DNA of 24,218 bases from a virus. The notes beneath the pieces are model-generated. The model was not told where the DNA came from. It made no database searches and saw only the letters and a program-made list of their open reading frames with translations. Each line of letters begins with the position of its first letter. The first letter of the stretch is position 1. Position numbers and translations under genes: made by a program. Location of the stretch: positions 1-24,218 of IMG/VR virus record IMGVR_UViG_3300042875_000722. One strand, 5' to 3'. Of the stretch, positions 15,856 through 22,057 are shown one piece after another.

Positions 15856-17683
15856 GATAGCGTCCTTTGACGTACGGCTTCTTGGCCGACTCCTTATCGA
15901 CGACGAACTTCTGTGGGTCTGCGTAGTTCCATGAGATATCGCCGCCCGTACCACGCTGGATCATAATCGATCCGGTTATTTTTCCTTCCTTGTCCGTCAT
16001 GCCGGAACGATCCGCTCGCTTCGCCATTCCGAGCATAAATTGTCGAGGTTGATTGAAACCAACTTCCTTCATCACAATCACCTCTCTGGCCCAGTTCGTT
16101 AGGTCCGACGATCCGAATCCTGAGTAGGCCATCTCTGCCACGCTCTCCGGTTTGTCGTCTCGACCTTTGGGCTTCGGGAAGTGGTGAACGAGAATCAGGA
16201 CTACGCCTGTCTCCATCATAATTGGCTGGAGCAAGTGCCGCGTAAAGTTCGCGCAGACCTCGATATCCGATGGATTGCCGCCCATGTAGGAGAGCAGCGG
16301 ATCGATATAAACCACATCGACCTTAGTCTTGCGAACGAGGCGGCGCAGCATCGTCGCGAAGTCAGAACCCGTTCTCACCGTCTCGCGGAAGAAAAGCATA
16401 TTGGCACTCCGAAGACCTCGCTCCCAGTTCTCCTTGCCGAAGGTCATCTGAGCAGCGCCCTTGAGCGCATCATGCTGATCGGCGATGTCGTTTTCCGCCT
16501 GAATGTAAGCTACTTTTAGCGCACGGACGGGTTTAACACCGAACCAAGCTTCGCCGGACGCCCACTTCAGACCCTGATACGCGGCCATTGAGCTTTTGCC
16601 GCATCCACTTTGGCCCACAAAGAGAAGCGATGATCCGCGCCGAACCCACCTATCGCCGATCAGATTGTCAGGATCATTCTGCGGATCGTACTCGATGATG
16701 GCATCTATCGAGAACTCCATCGGCATGTCCTGCGCGTCCATGTCGTCCTTGAACGCTTCCCAGTTCACCGCGCCCACATTAACAGCCAAGAGCTTCTGCT
16801 CCTTGCCATCGCGCATTACACCGGCCAGACGACTGAACCGGCTCGCGTTCTTGTTCTTCGGATCGATGCCGATGCTTTCGAGGTAGCGATAGACGACATC
16901 GCGGCGCTCGTTCCATTCCTCTCTATTGGCCGCTTCAACGCGCACCCAGCCATGCAGACTCTTGCCGCCGGAATCTATGACGACCGATAGCGGGAGCTTC
17001 GACTCCTTCAACGCTGTCCATTGCTCATCCTTCGTCTTCTCGTCCATCTCGACTAGGACATGGCGGAAGTTCGCCACGCCGGAATCCGAACCGCTCTCGT
17101 CGAAGCATGGATTGATGCGGACGTATGCACCCTTGCTATCGCTGCCATTCCACATGGCGCTGATGGGCGGCGTGAAGTGGTTCTTAATCCATTCGTCGCG
17201 CTTGAGGAACGTACCCTTGGAGGCTGGCCTACCTCGACCCTCTTCGTCGAAAATGATGTCGTTACAGATGCAGACAACTTCGTCCGACTCGAAGCAGGCT
17301 TTCAGGAAGTCGATTGTCGTAAACGGAGACGGAGGTTCCGGCATCGTTTGGATCGTGCGAACGACGAACTTGCCGGTGGGCGAGATGGGATTGCCGCCCT
17401 GCCCAATGCCTGACTGAGCGGATAAGAGCCAGCCACGCGGCTTGTCGTGCGAAACCTTGGACGCTTGATCGAGCTTGTGGGCCAGTTCATGTGGTTTCCA
17501 CGGTGGGAGACATTTCGCGTTGTACTCGTTGAGGAGCGTATCAGCATCCCCCGCATTAAGCTCAAAACCGTGTATGAGCGCGGTTGCGACGGCGAAAGTT
17601 GCGTTATGACCGCCTTGACCAGCGACGGCTCCGGGCGTGTTTCTGAGCCATGCTCTTGCACGGTCGATCTTTGATTGATTCAT
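15842..17683 (-). CDS. Primase-helicase (AEP-like primase plus RecA-fold helicase)
   Basis: A 613-residue replication protein. Residues 1-85 hold a helical domain (AGQGGHNATFAVATALIHGF; LPPWKPHELAHKLDQA) like those at the front of phage and plasmid primases. Residues 205-300 carry primase-like motifs: VLVEMDE (about 209-215), SVVIDSGGKSLHGWVRV (about 233-249) and SRFSRLAGVMRDG (about 281-293), as in archaeo-eukaryotic-type primases. The C-terminal RecA domain has Walker A GQSGCGKSS (357-365), Walker B VDVVYIDP (455-462) and ILVHHFPKP (about 497-505), as in RepA/SF4 helicases. It should prime and unwind at the fork. The ATG forms a 4-bp overlap with the upstream small gene, at the end of the long minus-strand operon. 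The fusion replaces separate primase and DnaB-like genes. Confidence 0.85.
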   Translation of the reverse strand: MNQSKIDRARAWLRNTPGAVAGQGGHNATFAVATALIHGFELNAGDADTLLNEYNAKCLPPWKPHELAHKLDQASKVSHDKPRGWLLSAQSGIGQGGNPISPTGKFVVRTIQTMPEPPSPFTTIDFLKACFESDEVVCICNDIIFDEEGRGRPASKGTFLKRDEWIKNHFTPPISAMWNGSDSKGAYVRINPCFDESGSDSGVANFRHVLVEMDEKTKDEQWTALKESKLPLSVVIDSGGKSLHGWVRVEAANREEWNERRDVVYRYLESIGIDPKNKNASRFSRLAGVMRDGKEQKLLAVNVGAVNWEAFKDDMDAQDMPMEFSIDAIIEYDPQNDPDNLIGDRWVRRGSSLLFVGQSGCGKSSMAAYQGLKWASGEAWFGVKPVRALKVAYIQAENDIADQHDALKGAAQMTFGKENWERGLRSANMLFFRETVRTGSDFATMLRRLVRKTKVDVVYIDPLLSYMGGNPSDIEVCANFTRHLLQPIMMETGVVLILVHHFPKPKGRDDKPESVAEMAYSGFGSSDLTNWAREVIVMKEVGFNQPRQFMLGMAKRADRSGMTDKEGKITGSIMIQRGTGGDISWNYADPQKFVVDKESAKKPYVKGRYPKRS

Positions 17684-17907
17684 TTGATTCCAAGTTGTTT
17701 GCGCGCTATGTCCCCGCTTTCGCCCAGATCATTCGAGGCGATTTGCTGGAGAACCGACTTTGATTCTTCGAACTTTGCGAAAAGGAGAGACAGCTCTTTG
17801 GGAGTCATCAGGTACTTGCTCCAGTGTTGGATTGGTATGGAGCGAGACTGAAACTTCGCAAAGAGCTGCTCTTGTGCTGCGATGTAGAGTTTAGGGTGCT
17901 TGTTCAA
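17680..17907 (-). CDS. Small uncharacterised protein upstream of primase-helicase
   Basis: A frame ending in a 4-bp overlap with the primase-helicase ATG. It encodes KLYIAAQEQLFAKFQSRSIP, then YLMTPKELSLLFAKFEESKS and ends ARKQLGIK. The same frame is open to a GTG at 17973, but that start would overlap the previous gene by 83 bp. I chose the TTG at 17907 (17-bp overlap). An ATG at 17808 with GGAG ten bases upstream would give a 42-residue protein and cannot be excluded. The sequence is helical and charged without a motif I know. Translational coupling suggests it is made with the primase. The start is uncertain, but the 3' end is secure. Confidence 0.5.
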   Translation of the reverse strand: MNKHPKLYIAAQEQLFAKFQSRSIPIQHWSKYLMTPKELSLLFAKFEESKSVLQQIASNDLGESGDIARKQLGIK

Positions 17908-18079
17908 TGACCGGGGTGAACTTGGCCTTGAATTCGGCTTTCGTTCGAACGTACACCTTGGGTTTTCCGTCACGGGTGTAGGCTATCCCCACCCATTTCA
18001 TTTCCCCGATTCGTATCTCTACGTCGTCGGAAATGACTTCAACCTGCACCGTACTGTTTCCTGAGTTTTTGAATTTCAT
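17891..18079 (-). CDS. Small beta-rich uncharacterised protein
   Basis: About 62 residues from the ATG at 18079: MKFKNSGNSTVQVEVISDDV, then EIRIGEMKWVGIAYTRDGKP and a tail rich in Lys and Phe ending VIEQAP. Alternating hydrophobic residues suggest a small beta barrel or sheet. A longer start (18136) would overlap the previous gene by about 100 bp. A GTG at 18049 with CAGGAAA upstream would reduce the overlap to 11 bp. It lies in a series of tiny genes between RuvC and primase, all on one strand and mostly overlapping. The function is unknown. Confidence 0.5.
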   Translation of the reverse strand: MKFKNSGNSTVQVEVISDDVEIRIGEMKWVGIAYTRDGKPKVYVRTKAEFKAKFTPVIEQAP

Positions 18080-18245
18080 CTTCTGAGGCGTTATCGAGAT
18101 GTCCTGTACCAGCCGCATGCCAAACGCCGTCAACAATTTGCGCCTTTGGCTTGGGCTTAGTCATCCAACCTCGAAGAATCGCATGGTCGATGAGTGCTGG
18201 CGCTTCCTTCAATAACTGTTCTCTAGTGATTTGAGTTTCCATCAT
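18039..18245 (-). CDS. Small uncharacterised protein (68 aa)
   Basis: A 68-residue acidic/basic mixed protein: MMETQITREQLLKEAPALID, HAILRGWMTKPKPKAQIVDG, and the end SEDEIQKLRKQYGAG. It starts at a double ATG (18245/18242), two bases after the stop of the preceding gene. The leader is A/T-rich (AAAAAAGATTAATT) without a clear SD. The N-terminal part is helical and a lysine-proline patch lies in the middle. I do not recognise a family. It is co-transcribed with the replication genes on both sides. Confidence 0.5.
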   Translation of the reverse strand: MMETQITREQLLKEAPALIDHAILRGWMTKPKPKAQIVDGVWHAAGTGHLDNASEDEIQKLRKQYGAG

Positions 18246-18247
18246 AA

Positions 18248-18442
18248 TTAATCTTTTTTAACCGTCTTTCCGCGCCATCCGCCTGCTTTTCTCATCCCGG
18301 GTTCCTGACCAAGTTCGTTGACGAATCCGCGTCGGATCAGCCACTCCTTGTACTTCTGGTCGATGTAAGCGAAGTGAATCTTTTCGGGTGATTCATCTGC
18401 TTCTGCTATCCGCATAATGGGCATTTTGTTTGCGCTGATCAT
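18248..18442 (-). CDS. Small basic uncharacterised protein (64 aa)
   Basis: A 64-residue protein from the ATG at 18442, which overlaps the preceding stop as ATGA. The frame is open further upstream, but that region is the neighbour's coding sequence. It reads MISANKMPIMRIAEADESPE, KIHFAYIDQKYKEWLIRRGF, VNELGQEPGMRKAGGWRGK, ending TVKKD. The C-terminus is basic and glycine-rich. The 'DQKYKEWLIRRGFVNE' stretch is a plausible amphipathic helix. No known family was recognised. Confidence 0.55.
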   Translation of the reverse strand: MISANKMPIMRIAEADESPEKIHFAYIDQKYKEWLIRRGFVNELGQEPGMRKAGGWRGKTVKKD

Positions 18443-18633
18443 TTGTATGTCTCGATTGTGTGTTTGTAGTGTCGCTCGGCTTGAGTGCAGTTCCAGCAAA
18501 GGTCTTGAGTTCCGTTGCATCCGCACCCGAGAGATTTGAAAAGTATGCTGGCCAACCATTGGTATTCCGCGATGGCCGCTCGCAATGTCTCCACGTCCGT
18601 TTCTTCGGACATGGGTTTGATATTCTCGCTCAT
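18439..18633 (-). CDS. Small protein with Cys cluster (64 aa)
   Basis: A 64-residue protein from the ATG at 18633, in a 4-bp ATGA overlap with the membrane mini-protein gene. It has a helical first half (TDVETLRAAIAEYQWLASIL) and a cysteine cluster CGCNGTQDLCWNC followed by TQAERHYKHTIETYK. Four cysteines in a C-x-C ... C-x2-C arrangement plus a nearby His could hold zinc. A longer start (18756) is ruled out by overlap with two genes. Its stop overlaps the next start, so it belongs to the same coupled chain. The function is unknown. Confidence 0.6.
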   Translation of the reverse strand: MSENIKPMSEETDVETLRAAIAEYQWLASILFKSLGCGCNGTQDLCWNCTQAERHYKHTIETYK

Positions 18634-18749
18634 TTGACGACGAAGAGAATGAAGTAGGCGCTGGCGACGACGACGCCCATAGCGAACGCGGCGATGAGCA
18701 ATTGATTTAGCTCCTCGGGCGAGGGTGGACGATTGGCTTTGTGTATCAC
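18630..18749 (-). CDS. Single-pass membrane mini-protein (39 aa, GTG start)
   Basis: A 39-residue protein. The GTG at 18749 overlaps the RuvC stop as GTGA, and its own TGA overlaps the next ATG as ATGA, so it is locked between two coupled genes. The N-terminal half is soluble (IHKANRPPSPEELNQ) and the C-terminal half is one hydrophobic segment (LLIAAFAMGVVVASAYFILF) followed by VVK. The frame continues upstream inside the RuvC gene, but the overlap pattern picks the GTG. A single-pass membrane protein among replication genes could anchor something at the membrane or act in lysis or exclusion. None of this can be decided from sequence. Confidence 0.6.
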   Translation of the reverse strand: MIHKANRPPSPEELNQLLIAAFAMGVVVASAYFILFVVK

Positions 18750-19207
18750 CGGCCACCGCCCATCGCGTAGTGGAGGATCAAAAGGGCGTCGCAGTTTCGA
18801 AGCGTGACGTCCAGATTCGGATACAGTTCCTGAGCTTTGCTTTTTAGCTTTCGCTTCCATTCTGGTCCGGTTTCGCATGATTTACGTCCTCCAAGTCCAA
18901 GTGGTTCTTGCCAGATTTTCGGCTCAACACGGTGAAGCGCGTAGCCTTGCGCGTAGCCTAGCCCCTGCACAATCCCGTAGTTTTCATGGAGCGTGGCCAT
19001 GCTGGCCGACGACGTGAGTTTGCTGACGAACTTTGGCACTTTCTCGACCCACAGATGCGAGTCGGCCACCTTGAATCCTGCCAGTAATTGCGCCGTGTCG
19101 GGCAGCGACTCAGGCATTGGGAAGAGCAGTATTCCGTCCGCAGTGCTGACCGCGAATCCGCCGCCCACACCCGGATCGACCGCAACGATTGTTTGGTTTG
19201 ATTTCAT
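18746..19207 (-). CDS. RuvC-like Holliday junction resolvase
   Basis: A 153-residue nuclease of the RuvC/RNase H fold, of phage length. Catalytic positions are visible: VAVDPGVGGG with D11, LWVEKV with E55, and RNCDALLILHYA with D140. Between them lies GRKSCETGPEWKRKLKSKAQ, matching the basic helix of phage RuvC relatives. It should cut branched DNA formed by recombination or replication before packaging. The ATG at 19207 lies 16 bp after the SSB stop. The leader (AATAATACTAAGCGA) is A/T-rich without a strong SD. The second helical acidic residue of classic RuvC (usually near D140) is not obvious, so the metal site may rest on fewer residues. Confidence 0.85.
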   Translation of the reverse strand: MKSNQTIVAVDPGVGGGFAVSTADGILLFPMPESLPDTAQLLAGFKVADSHLWVEKVPKFVSKLTSSASMATLHENYGIVQGLGYAQGYALHRVEPKIWQEPLGLGGRKSCETGPEWKRKLKSKAQELYPNLDVTLRNCDALLILHYAMGGGR

Positions 19208-19223
19208 TCGCTTAGTATTATTT

Positions 19224-19580
19224 TTAGTAACAGAGAATAGTCACCTGCTCGGCAGCGATTCGAACTGCTGATTTCGTGTCTCCGCCTTCCGTCCAACGCT
19301 CGACCTTCACGCGGCCTTTGACGCGCACCAGAGCGCCGTTTTGGACCTCCATGATCTTCTCCGCAACTTGTCCCCATGAGGATATTTCAAAATCATCGAA
19401 GTCTTCGTGGAAGCGCCCTTCGTTGTCAGTCCAGTGGCGGGCGATTGATATAACGCGGCGCACCATGAGTGAGCCGGTTTTGGTTTCGGTTTGCCGACTG
19501 ATGCCGCGCAGTTCGCCGATCAGATAGACTACGTTCTCGGTGGGCGTGGATGTTTCGTTTGCTGTCGTGGATACACTCAT
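19224..19580 (-). CDS. ssb: Single-stranded DNA-binding protein
   Basis: A 118-residue OB-fold protein. It matches SSB in the strands NVVYLIGELRGISRQTETKT, LMVRRVISIARHWTDNEGRF, FEISSWGQVAEKIMEVQNGA and LVRVKGRVKVERW. The ATG at 19580 overlaps the helicase stop as ATGA; a start four codons further upstream lacks support. The protein ends EQVTILCY, with no disordered tail and no acidic tip (the DDDIPF-type end that recruits partners in bacterial SSBs). It therefore probably binds ssDNA but does not recruit host repair proteins in the usual way. It sits between helicase and resolvase. Confidence 0.82.
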   Translation of the reverse strand: MSVSTTANETSTPTENVVYLIGELRGISRQTETKTGSLMVRRVISIARHWTDNEGRFHEDFDDFEISSWGQVAEKIMEVQNGALVRVKGRVKVERWTEGGDTKSAVRIAAEQVTILCY

Positions 19581-20653
19581 TGGAAAATACAACCTAGTTC
19601 ACGGTAGCAGGTCATACGCTTCTTAGCGTGGAATGCTCCGATGGGGTGGAATTTGTCAGAGAAATCTACGATTGTCGCGCAGTTCTTGGTTTCTGTTTTC
19701 CGCAATGCCCGACTGGCTCGTTGGATCGTTTTCTGCGACGACCGACCGCCGCTGACCATAATTAGCAGTTCGACGTTGGGCAGATCCAATCCTTCGTCGG
19801 CCAATGATGTGGCGATCATGGTTCGCAGGTTGCCAGCCTTGAATTCTTCCATCGCGGCTTTGCGCTGCTTCTTCGCAATCTTGGAATGGACGAGGAGCGA
19901 ACCGGGAATGCGCTTTTCGTAATCCTCGCCCAGCGTGATGCGCGGGATGAGGATGAGCGTCTGCATGTCGAGGTGTTCGACCGCGTAGTTGATGGCGTAT
20001 TTGTTGCGCTCGCGGTTCTGACAGATGCCGATATCGACGAGCGATTCCCAAGCGCACATCTTCTTCAGATCTTCATCACTTATCCGCATGTACCGCCGTC
20101 TTGTTACAAACAGCCGGTCGATGTTGTCGTCGATCTTCTGCTGAAGGTTCAGGTCCGTGGCGTGGCTGATTTCGAGGTAAGCGTCGGCCAATGAATCGCC
20201 AATGTCGGTGCGGCTTATTTCGTAGGTGCGGTTGTGGAAGAGCGTTCGTGTTACCGTGTTCCGGTCTGGATCGTCGCCCCACGGCGTGGCGTCGAAGCCA
20301 TAACGCAGTCCGTTACAGGACTCGATGATGCGACGCCATCCAGCGGCAGGGCTGTGCTTCGCTTCGTCCACGATGAGCATGTCCTTCTTGCTGAAGTCCA
20401 CTGATTCATGCGGACAGCGGACATCCACAATCTCATCAGGCACACCGGCAACGCGGAGCGATGTGCGCGCTTGCTGGCATGTTTCTCTGGTCGGAGCAAG
20501 CCATCCGAATCTCAATCCAGATCCGCAGTTTTGATAGTTCTTAATGATGCTCGCAGCAATCCATGTCTTACCGCTACCGGCGGGGGCGACGATCAGACCA
20601 TCGCTAGTTTTGGCCCACTCTACTGCTTTTTGTTGGTATTCTCTTAGATTCAT
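19577..20653 (-). CDS. SF2 DNA helicase (DEAD/UvsW-like)
   Basis: A 358-residue two-domain helicase. Visible motifs are LREYQQKAV (3-11), Walker A APAGSGKT (23-30), Walker B LIVDEAKH (93-100), GFDATPW (119-125), IATSLADEGLDLP (280-292) and motif VI SQKTIQRASRALRK (306-319). The domain order and short size fit phage SF2 helicases that unwind or anneal branched DNA, such as T4 UvsW relatives or RadD-type enzymes. It lies four bases after a 26-codon ORF. Its leader is A/T-rich (CCTAAAATT), and its end overlaps SSB by 4 bp, which suggests coordinated production with SSB. Confidence 0.88.
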   Translation of the reverse strand: MNLREYQQKAVEWAKTSDGLIVAPAGSGKTWIAASIIKNYQNCGSGLRFGWLAPTRETCQQARTSLRVAGVPDEIVDVRCPHESVDFSKKDMLIVDEAKHSPAAGWRRIIESCNGLRYGFDATPWGDDPDRNTVTRTLFHNRTYEISRTDIGDSLADAYLEISHATDLNLQQKIDDNIDRLFVTRRRYMRISDEDLKKMCAWESLVDIGICQNRERNKYAINYAVEHLDMQTLILIPRITLGEDYEKRIPGSLLVHSKIAKKQRKAAMEEFKAGNLRTMIATSLADEGLDLPNVELLIMVSGGRSSQKTIQRASRALRKTETKNCATIVDFSDKFHPIGAFHAKKRMTCYRELGCIFQ

Positions 20654-20657
20654 AATT

Positions 20658-20738
20658 TTAGGAAATTTGCCCCTCCGCCCACTGCTTCATAGCGAGCGAA
20701 GGGTATTGTCCGCACCACACGGTGCGATTCGCCGTCAT
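20658..20738 (-). CDS. Candidate 26-residue mini-protein
   Basis: A 26-codon ORF, MTANRTVWCGQYPSLAMKQW then AEGQIS. Its ATG overlaps the TGA of the ribbon-helix-helix gene as ATGA and its stop lies four bases before the helicase ATG. The same junction type joins most genes of this operon, so translation is plausible. The sequence is aromatic-rich (two Trp, one Tyr) and has no recognisable domain. The frame is also open upstream inside the previous gene, which weakens the case. Confidence 0.4.
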   Translation of the reverse strand: MTANRTVWCGQYPSLAMKQWAEGQIS

Positions 20739-20926
20739 TCGTTCGTTGTACTGTCGGTAGAAAGCGCGCTCGATTGCGTCGTGGCGCACTTCTTGTTCAG
20801 CAACTTCCTTAACGCTTGATTGGCGAAAAATCCGATCTTCAAACCATTCTCGTCGCAATGTTTGCGAACCTCTTCGTGGAGCGCCGAGTCGATGGTGATA
20901 ACTGTGTAAGTGGCTTTTTTCTTCAT
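20735..20926 (-). CDS. Ribbon-helix-helix-like DNA-binding protein
   Basis: A 63-residue protein. The N-terminus KKKATYTVITIDSALHEEVR, followed by KHCDENGLKIGFFANQALRK and LL, has the beta-strand-helix-helix pattern of Arc/MetJ/CopG-type regulators (strand TYTVITID, helix A HEEVRKHCDENG, helix B GFFANQALRKLL). The polar tail KKCATTQSSALSTDSTTNE is probably disordered. It is preceded by a 64-bp gap, the second largest clear break in the minus-strand operon, so it may control its own promoter or that of the helicase genes. No SD is visible before its ATG. The leader contains CGAATAAAT. It could also be an antitoxin-type protein, but no toxin partner is adjacent. Confidence 0.65.
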   Translation of the reverse strand: MKKKATYTVITIDSALHEEVRKHCDENGLKIGFFANQALRKLLNKKCATTQSSALSTDSTTNE

Positions 20927-20990
20927 GTGGGGAAATATTTATTCGCAGGTGTAAATGGTGTCGGTCGTGATTGGCCTGCTTGTGAGTAGG
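20927..20990. promoter_or_regulatory. 64-bp intergenic leader before RHH gene
   Basis: This is one of only two sizeable gaps in the minus-strand operon. Read on the minus strand it ends GCGAATAAATATTTCCCCAC before the ATG. The A/T-rich run could be a -10-like element or an SD-less leader. I see no confident -35 box, hairpin or operator palindrome. Its position before a ribbon-helix-helix gene makes it a reasonable place for a regulatory site. Confidence 0.3.
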
Positions 20991-21179
20991 TCATTGGATA
21001 ATGAAGTCGAAGTTGATCTTCCAGTTGTCGCCGAGGCGGTTGTAGGTATCGCCCTTGATCTTCCAAGTGCGCGGATCGCGGGTCATCTTGGTGTGACGGC
21101 AGCGGATACGGACGTCGATGTCCTTGAGCGCCACATTCCGTAGCCGGTGGTCTTCCGGCAGTTCGTGCAGGTGTTTCAT
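20991..21179 (-). CDS. Small basic uncharacterised protein (62 aa)
   Basis: A 62-residue basic protein: MKHLHELPEDHRLRNVALKD, IDVRIRCRHTKMTRDPRTWK, IKGDTYNRLGDNWKINFDFI. The ATG forms a 4-bp overlap with the preceding stop. Short beta strands around DIDVRIRCRH and WKINFDFI suggest a small sheet. The last gene of the mini-gene cassette, it is followed by a 64-bp gap. No family was recognised. Confidence 0.6.
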   Translation of the reverse strand: MKHLHELPEDHRLRNVALKDIDVRIRCRHTKMTRDPRTWKIKGDTYNRLGDNWKINFDFIIQ

Positions 21180-21373
21180 GTCAGAAGGTGTTTGATGATC
21201 TGATTCCGCTCTTTAATCGAAGCTCGGAGAATGCTCTCAAGCACAACGTGAGGGTTGATTGTCGCAACGTGTTTCCACTCTGGATTGCCATCGATGTGCT
21301 TGGCTGTATCAAGACTTTCCACGCGAACGATGCCGTTAAATGCGTGGAGGTAAATAAATGCGCAGTCTCTCAT
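21176..21373 (-). CDS. Small uncharacterised phage protein (65 aa)
   Basis: A 65-residue protein whose ATG directly follows the previous TAA and whose stop overlaps the next ATG. It reads MRDCAFIYLHAFNGIVRVES, LDTAKHIDGNPEWKHVATIN, then PHVVLESILRASIKERNQII. The pattern 'FIYLHAFNGIVRV...EWxHxAT' resembles a short domain I recall from environmental phage contigs, with no assigned function. It is probably a compact alpha/beta protein expressed with the coiled-coil mini-genes. Confidence 0.6.
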   Translation of the reverse strand: MRDCAFIYLHAFNGIVRVESLDTAKHIDGNPEWKHVATINPHVVLESILRASIKERNQIIKHLLT

Positions 21374-21574
21374 TTAGAATTCCATGAGGTGATAGACCCG
21401 CTTGCGAAGCTGGGCGACCTTGGCTCGCTTCTCAAACAGGTCGTGATGATAAGCGATGTCGTATCTGACCGATCCATGCTCGTCGTGGAATGAGTCGCAG
21501 TACTTTTCAAGAAAAGCGATGTGCTCCTCAGTGCGACGGATGCGCCAGTTGCGATACCATTTGAATGGGTTCAC
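21374..21574 (-). CDS. Small helical basic protein (66 aa, GTG start)
   Basis: A 66-residue protein from the GTG at 21574, which overlaps the preceding TGA as GTGA, with GGAGG eight bases upstream inside the previous gene's last codons. The frame is open 14 codons further, but that region codes for the neighbour. It reads VNPFKWYRNWRIRRTEEHIA, FLEKYCDSFHDEHGSVRYDI, AYHHDLFEKRAKVAQLRKRV. It is strongly helical, with aromatic and basic residues in front and a probable amphipathic helix (DLFEKRAKVAQLRKRVYHL) at the end. The function is unknown. Confidence 0.65.
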   Translation of the reverse strand: MNPFKWYRNWRIRRTEEHIAFLEKYCDSFHDEHGSVRYDIAYHHDLFEKRAKVAQLRKRVYHLMEF

Positions 21575-21588
21575 GGCTTGTCCTCCGT
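21571..21588 (-). promoter_or_regulatory. Junction box: SD plus GTGA stop-start
   Basis: On the minus strand this reads ACGGAGGACAAGCCGTGA. GGAGG lies within the last codons (E-D-K-P-stop) of the upstream gene and serves the GTG of the next one. It is one member of a recurring junction in the mini-gene cassette, with a slightly altered centre (GGACAAG instead of GGCAAAG). Confidence 0.65.
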
Positions 21589-21795
21589 AGTAAATCCGAT
21601 TCCAGCCTTTGAACACATCGCGTCCGTCGTATCACGCCACAACAGTAAGTCCGCTCGCATTGCGTCGTTCTCCTGCTCCAGTTGTTTCACCCGATCCTCC
21701 AGCTTGCGGACATCGAGAGCGATTGCGCGGAGTTGGCGGCGGTCGTTGTAATCGGCAAAAGCCGGCAGGTCCAAGATTCGTTGTTCTACGCTCAC
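21571..21795 (-). CDS. Coiled-coil mini-protein, cassette paralogue 1 (74 aa)
   Basis: A 74-residue protein from the GTG at 21795, in a GTGA overlap. After MSVEQRILDLPAFADYNDRR it carries a leucine-zipper segment LDVRKLEDRVKQLEQENDAM (about residues 27-46) and ends GFTTEDKP. The zipper is related to those in three other genes of the cassette (RIKRLEEAG or RIKQLEET blocks), here as RVKQLEQE. It probably dimerises. Its function is unknown. Its last codons contain the SD for the next gene, and the pattern of short stem, coiled coil and KP tail is shared across the cassette. Confidence 0.7.
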   Translation of the reverse strand: MSVEQRILDLPAFADYNDRRQLRAIALDVRKLEDRVKQLEQENDAMRADLLLWRDTTDAMCSKAGIGFTTEDKP

Positions 21796-21809
21796 GGCTT
21801 TGCCTCCTT
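21792..21809 (-). promoter_or_regulatory. Junction box: SD plus GTGA stop-start
   Basis: On the minus strand this reads AAGGAGGCAAAGCCGTGA. It encodes K-E-A-K-P-stop of the upstream gene while supplying a full AAGGAGG eight bases before the GTG of the next gene. This is the clearest copy of the recurring junction. Confidence 0.75.
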
Positions 21810-22046
21810 GGCTTTGTTCCAGTTCAATGACGCACGGATTGAGTCAGATTTACGGAAATCAGAGAAAATTTGGAACGAGATAAGCACTAGCTCCATTTGA
21901 TTCCCCGCTTCCTCCAGCCGCTTGATGCGCTCTTGAGCGGCGTTGAGTTCGCGTTCGAGTTTCAGGCCTTCAGTTAATAGATATGATTCAGTGCAATCTT
22001 CCTGTGCCTTACGAAGCGCAAGGTCCATCCTCGGTGTATCGCTCAT
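21792..22046 (-). CDS. Coiled-coil mini-protein, cassette paralogue 2 (84 aa)
   Basis: An 84-residue protein from the ATG at 22046, in an ATGA overlap with AAGGAGG upstream. The frame is open further upstream, but that part overlaps the previous gene. It starts MSDTPRMDLALRKAQED, has the coiled coil LERELNAAQERIKRLEEAG (about residues 30-48), then a hydrophobic MELVLISFQIFSD, and ends LNWNKAKEAKP. It is the near twin of the gene at 22599-22868: both share the coiled coil, the NWxKAKExKP end and a TPxxD-type start. The DNA of the coil is about 86% identical between them. I recall 'TPRTD...LERELNAAN' proteins from environmental phage contigs. No function is known. Confidence 0.75.
   Translation of the reverse strand: MSDTPRMDLALRKAQEDCTESYLLTEGLKLERELNAAQERIKRLEEAGNQMELVLISFQIFSDFRKSDSIRASLNWNKAKEAKP
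21904..21959 (-). repeat. Coiled-coil DNA repeat, copy A
   Basis: This is a 56-bp segment aligned without gaps to 22711-22766. By eye, 48 of 56 bases match. It encodes the LERELNAAQERIKRLEEAG coil region. The match and the shared gene ends indicate duplication of a whole mini-gene. Confidence 0.75.
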
Positions 22047-22057
22047 TTTGCCTCCTT
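22043..22057 (-). promoter_or_regulatory. Junction box: SD plus ATGA stop-start
   Basis: On the minus strand this reads AAGGAGGCAAAATGA. It encodes K-E-A-K-stop and overlaps the ATG of the next gene. It is an ATG version of the recurring junction without the CCG codon. Confidence 0.75.

Noticed and set aside
18446-18756. Longer starts for the genes at 18248 and 18439 (18559 and 18756)
   Set aside because: They would run deep into neighbouring genes, while internal ATGs give exact 4-bp overlaps like the rest of the operon.
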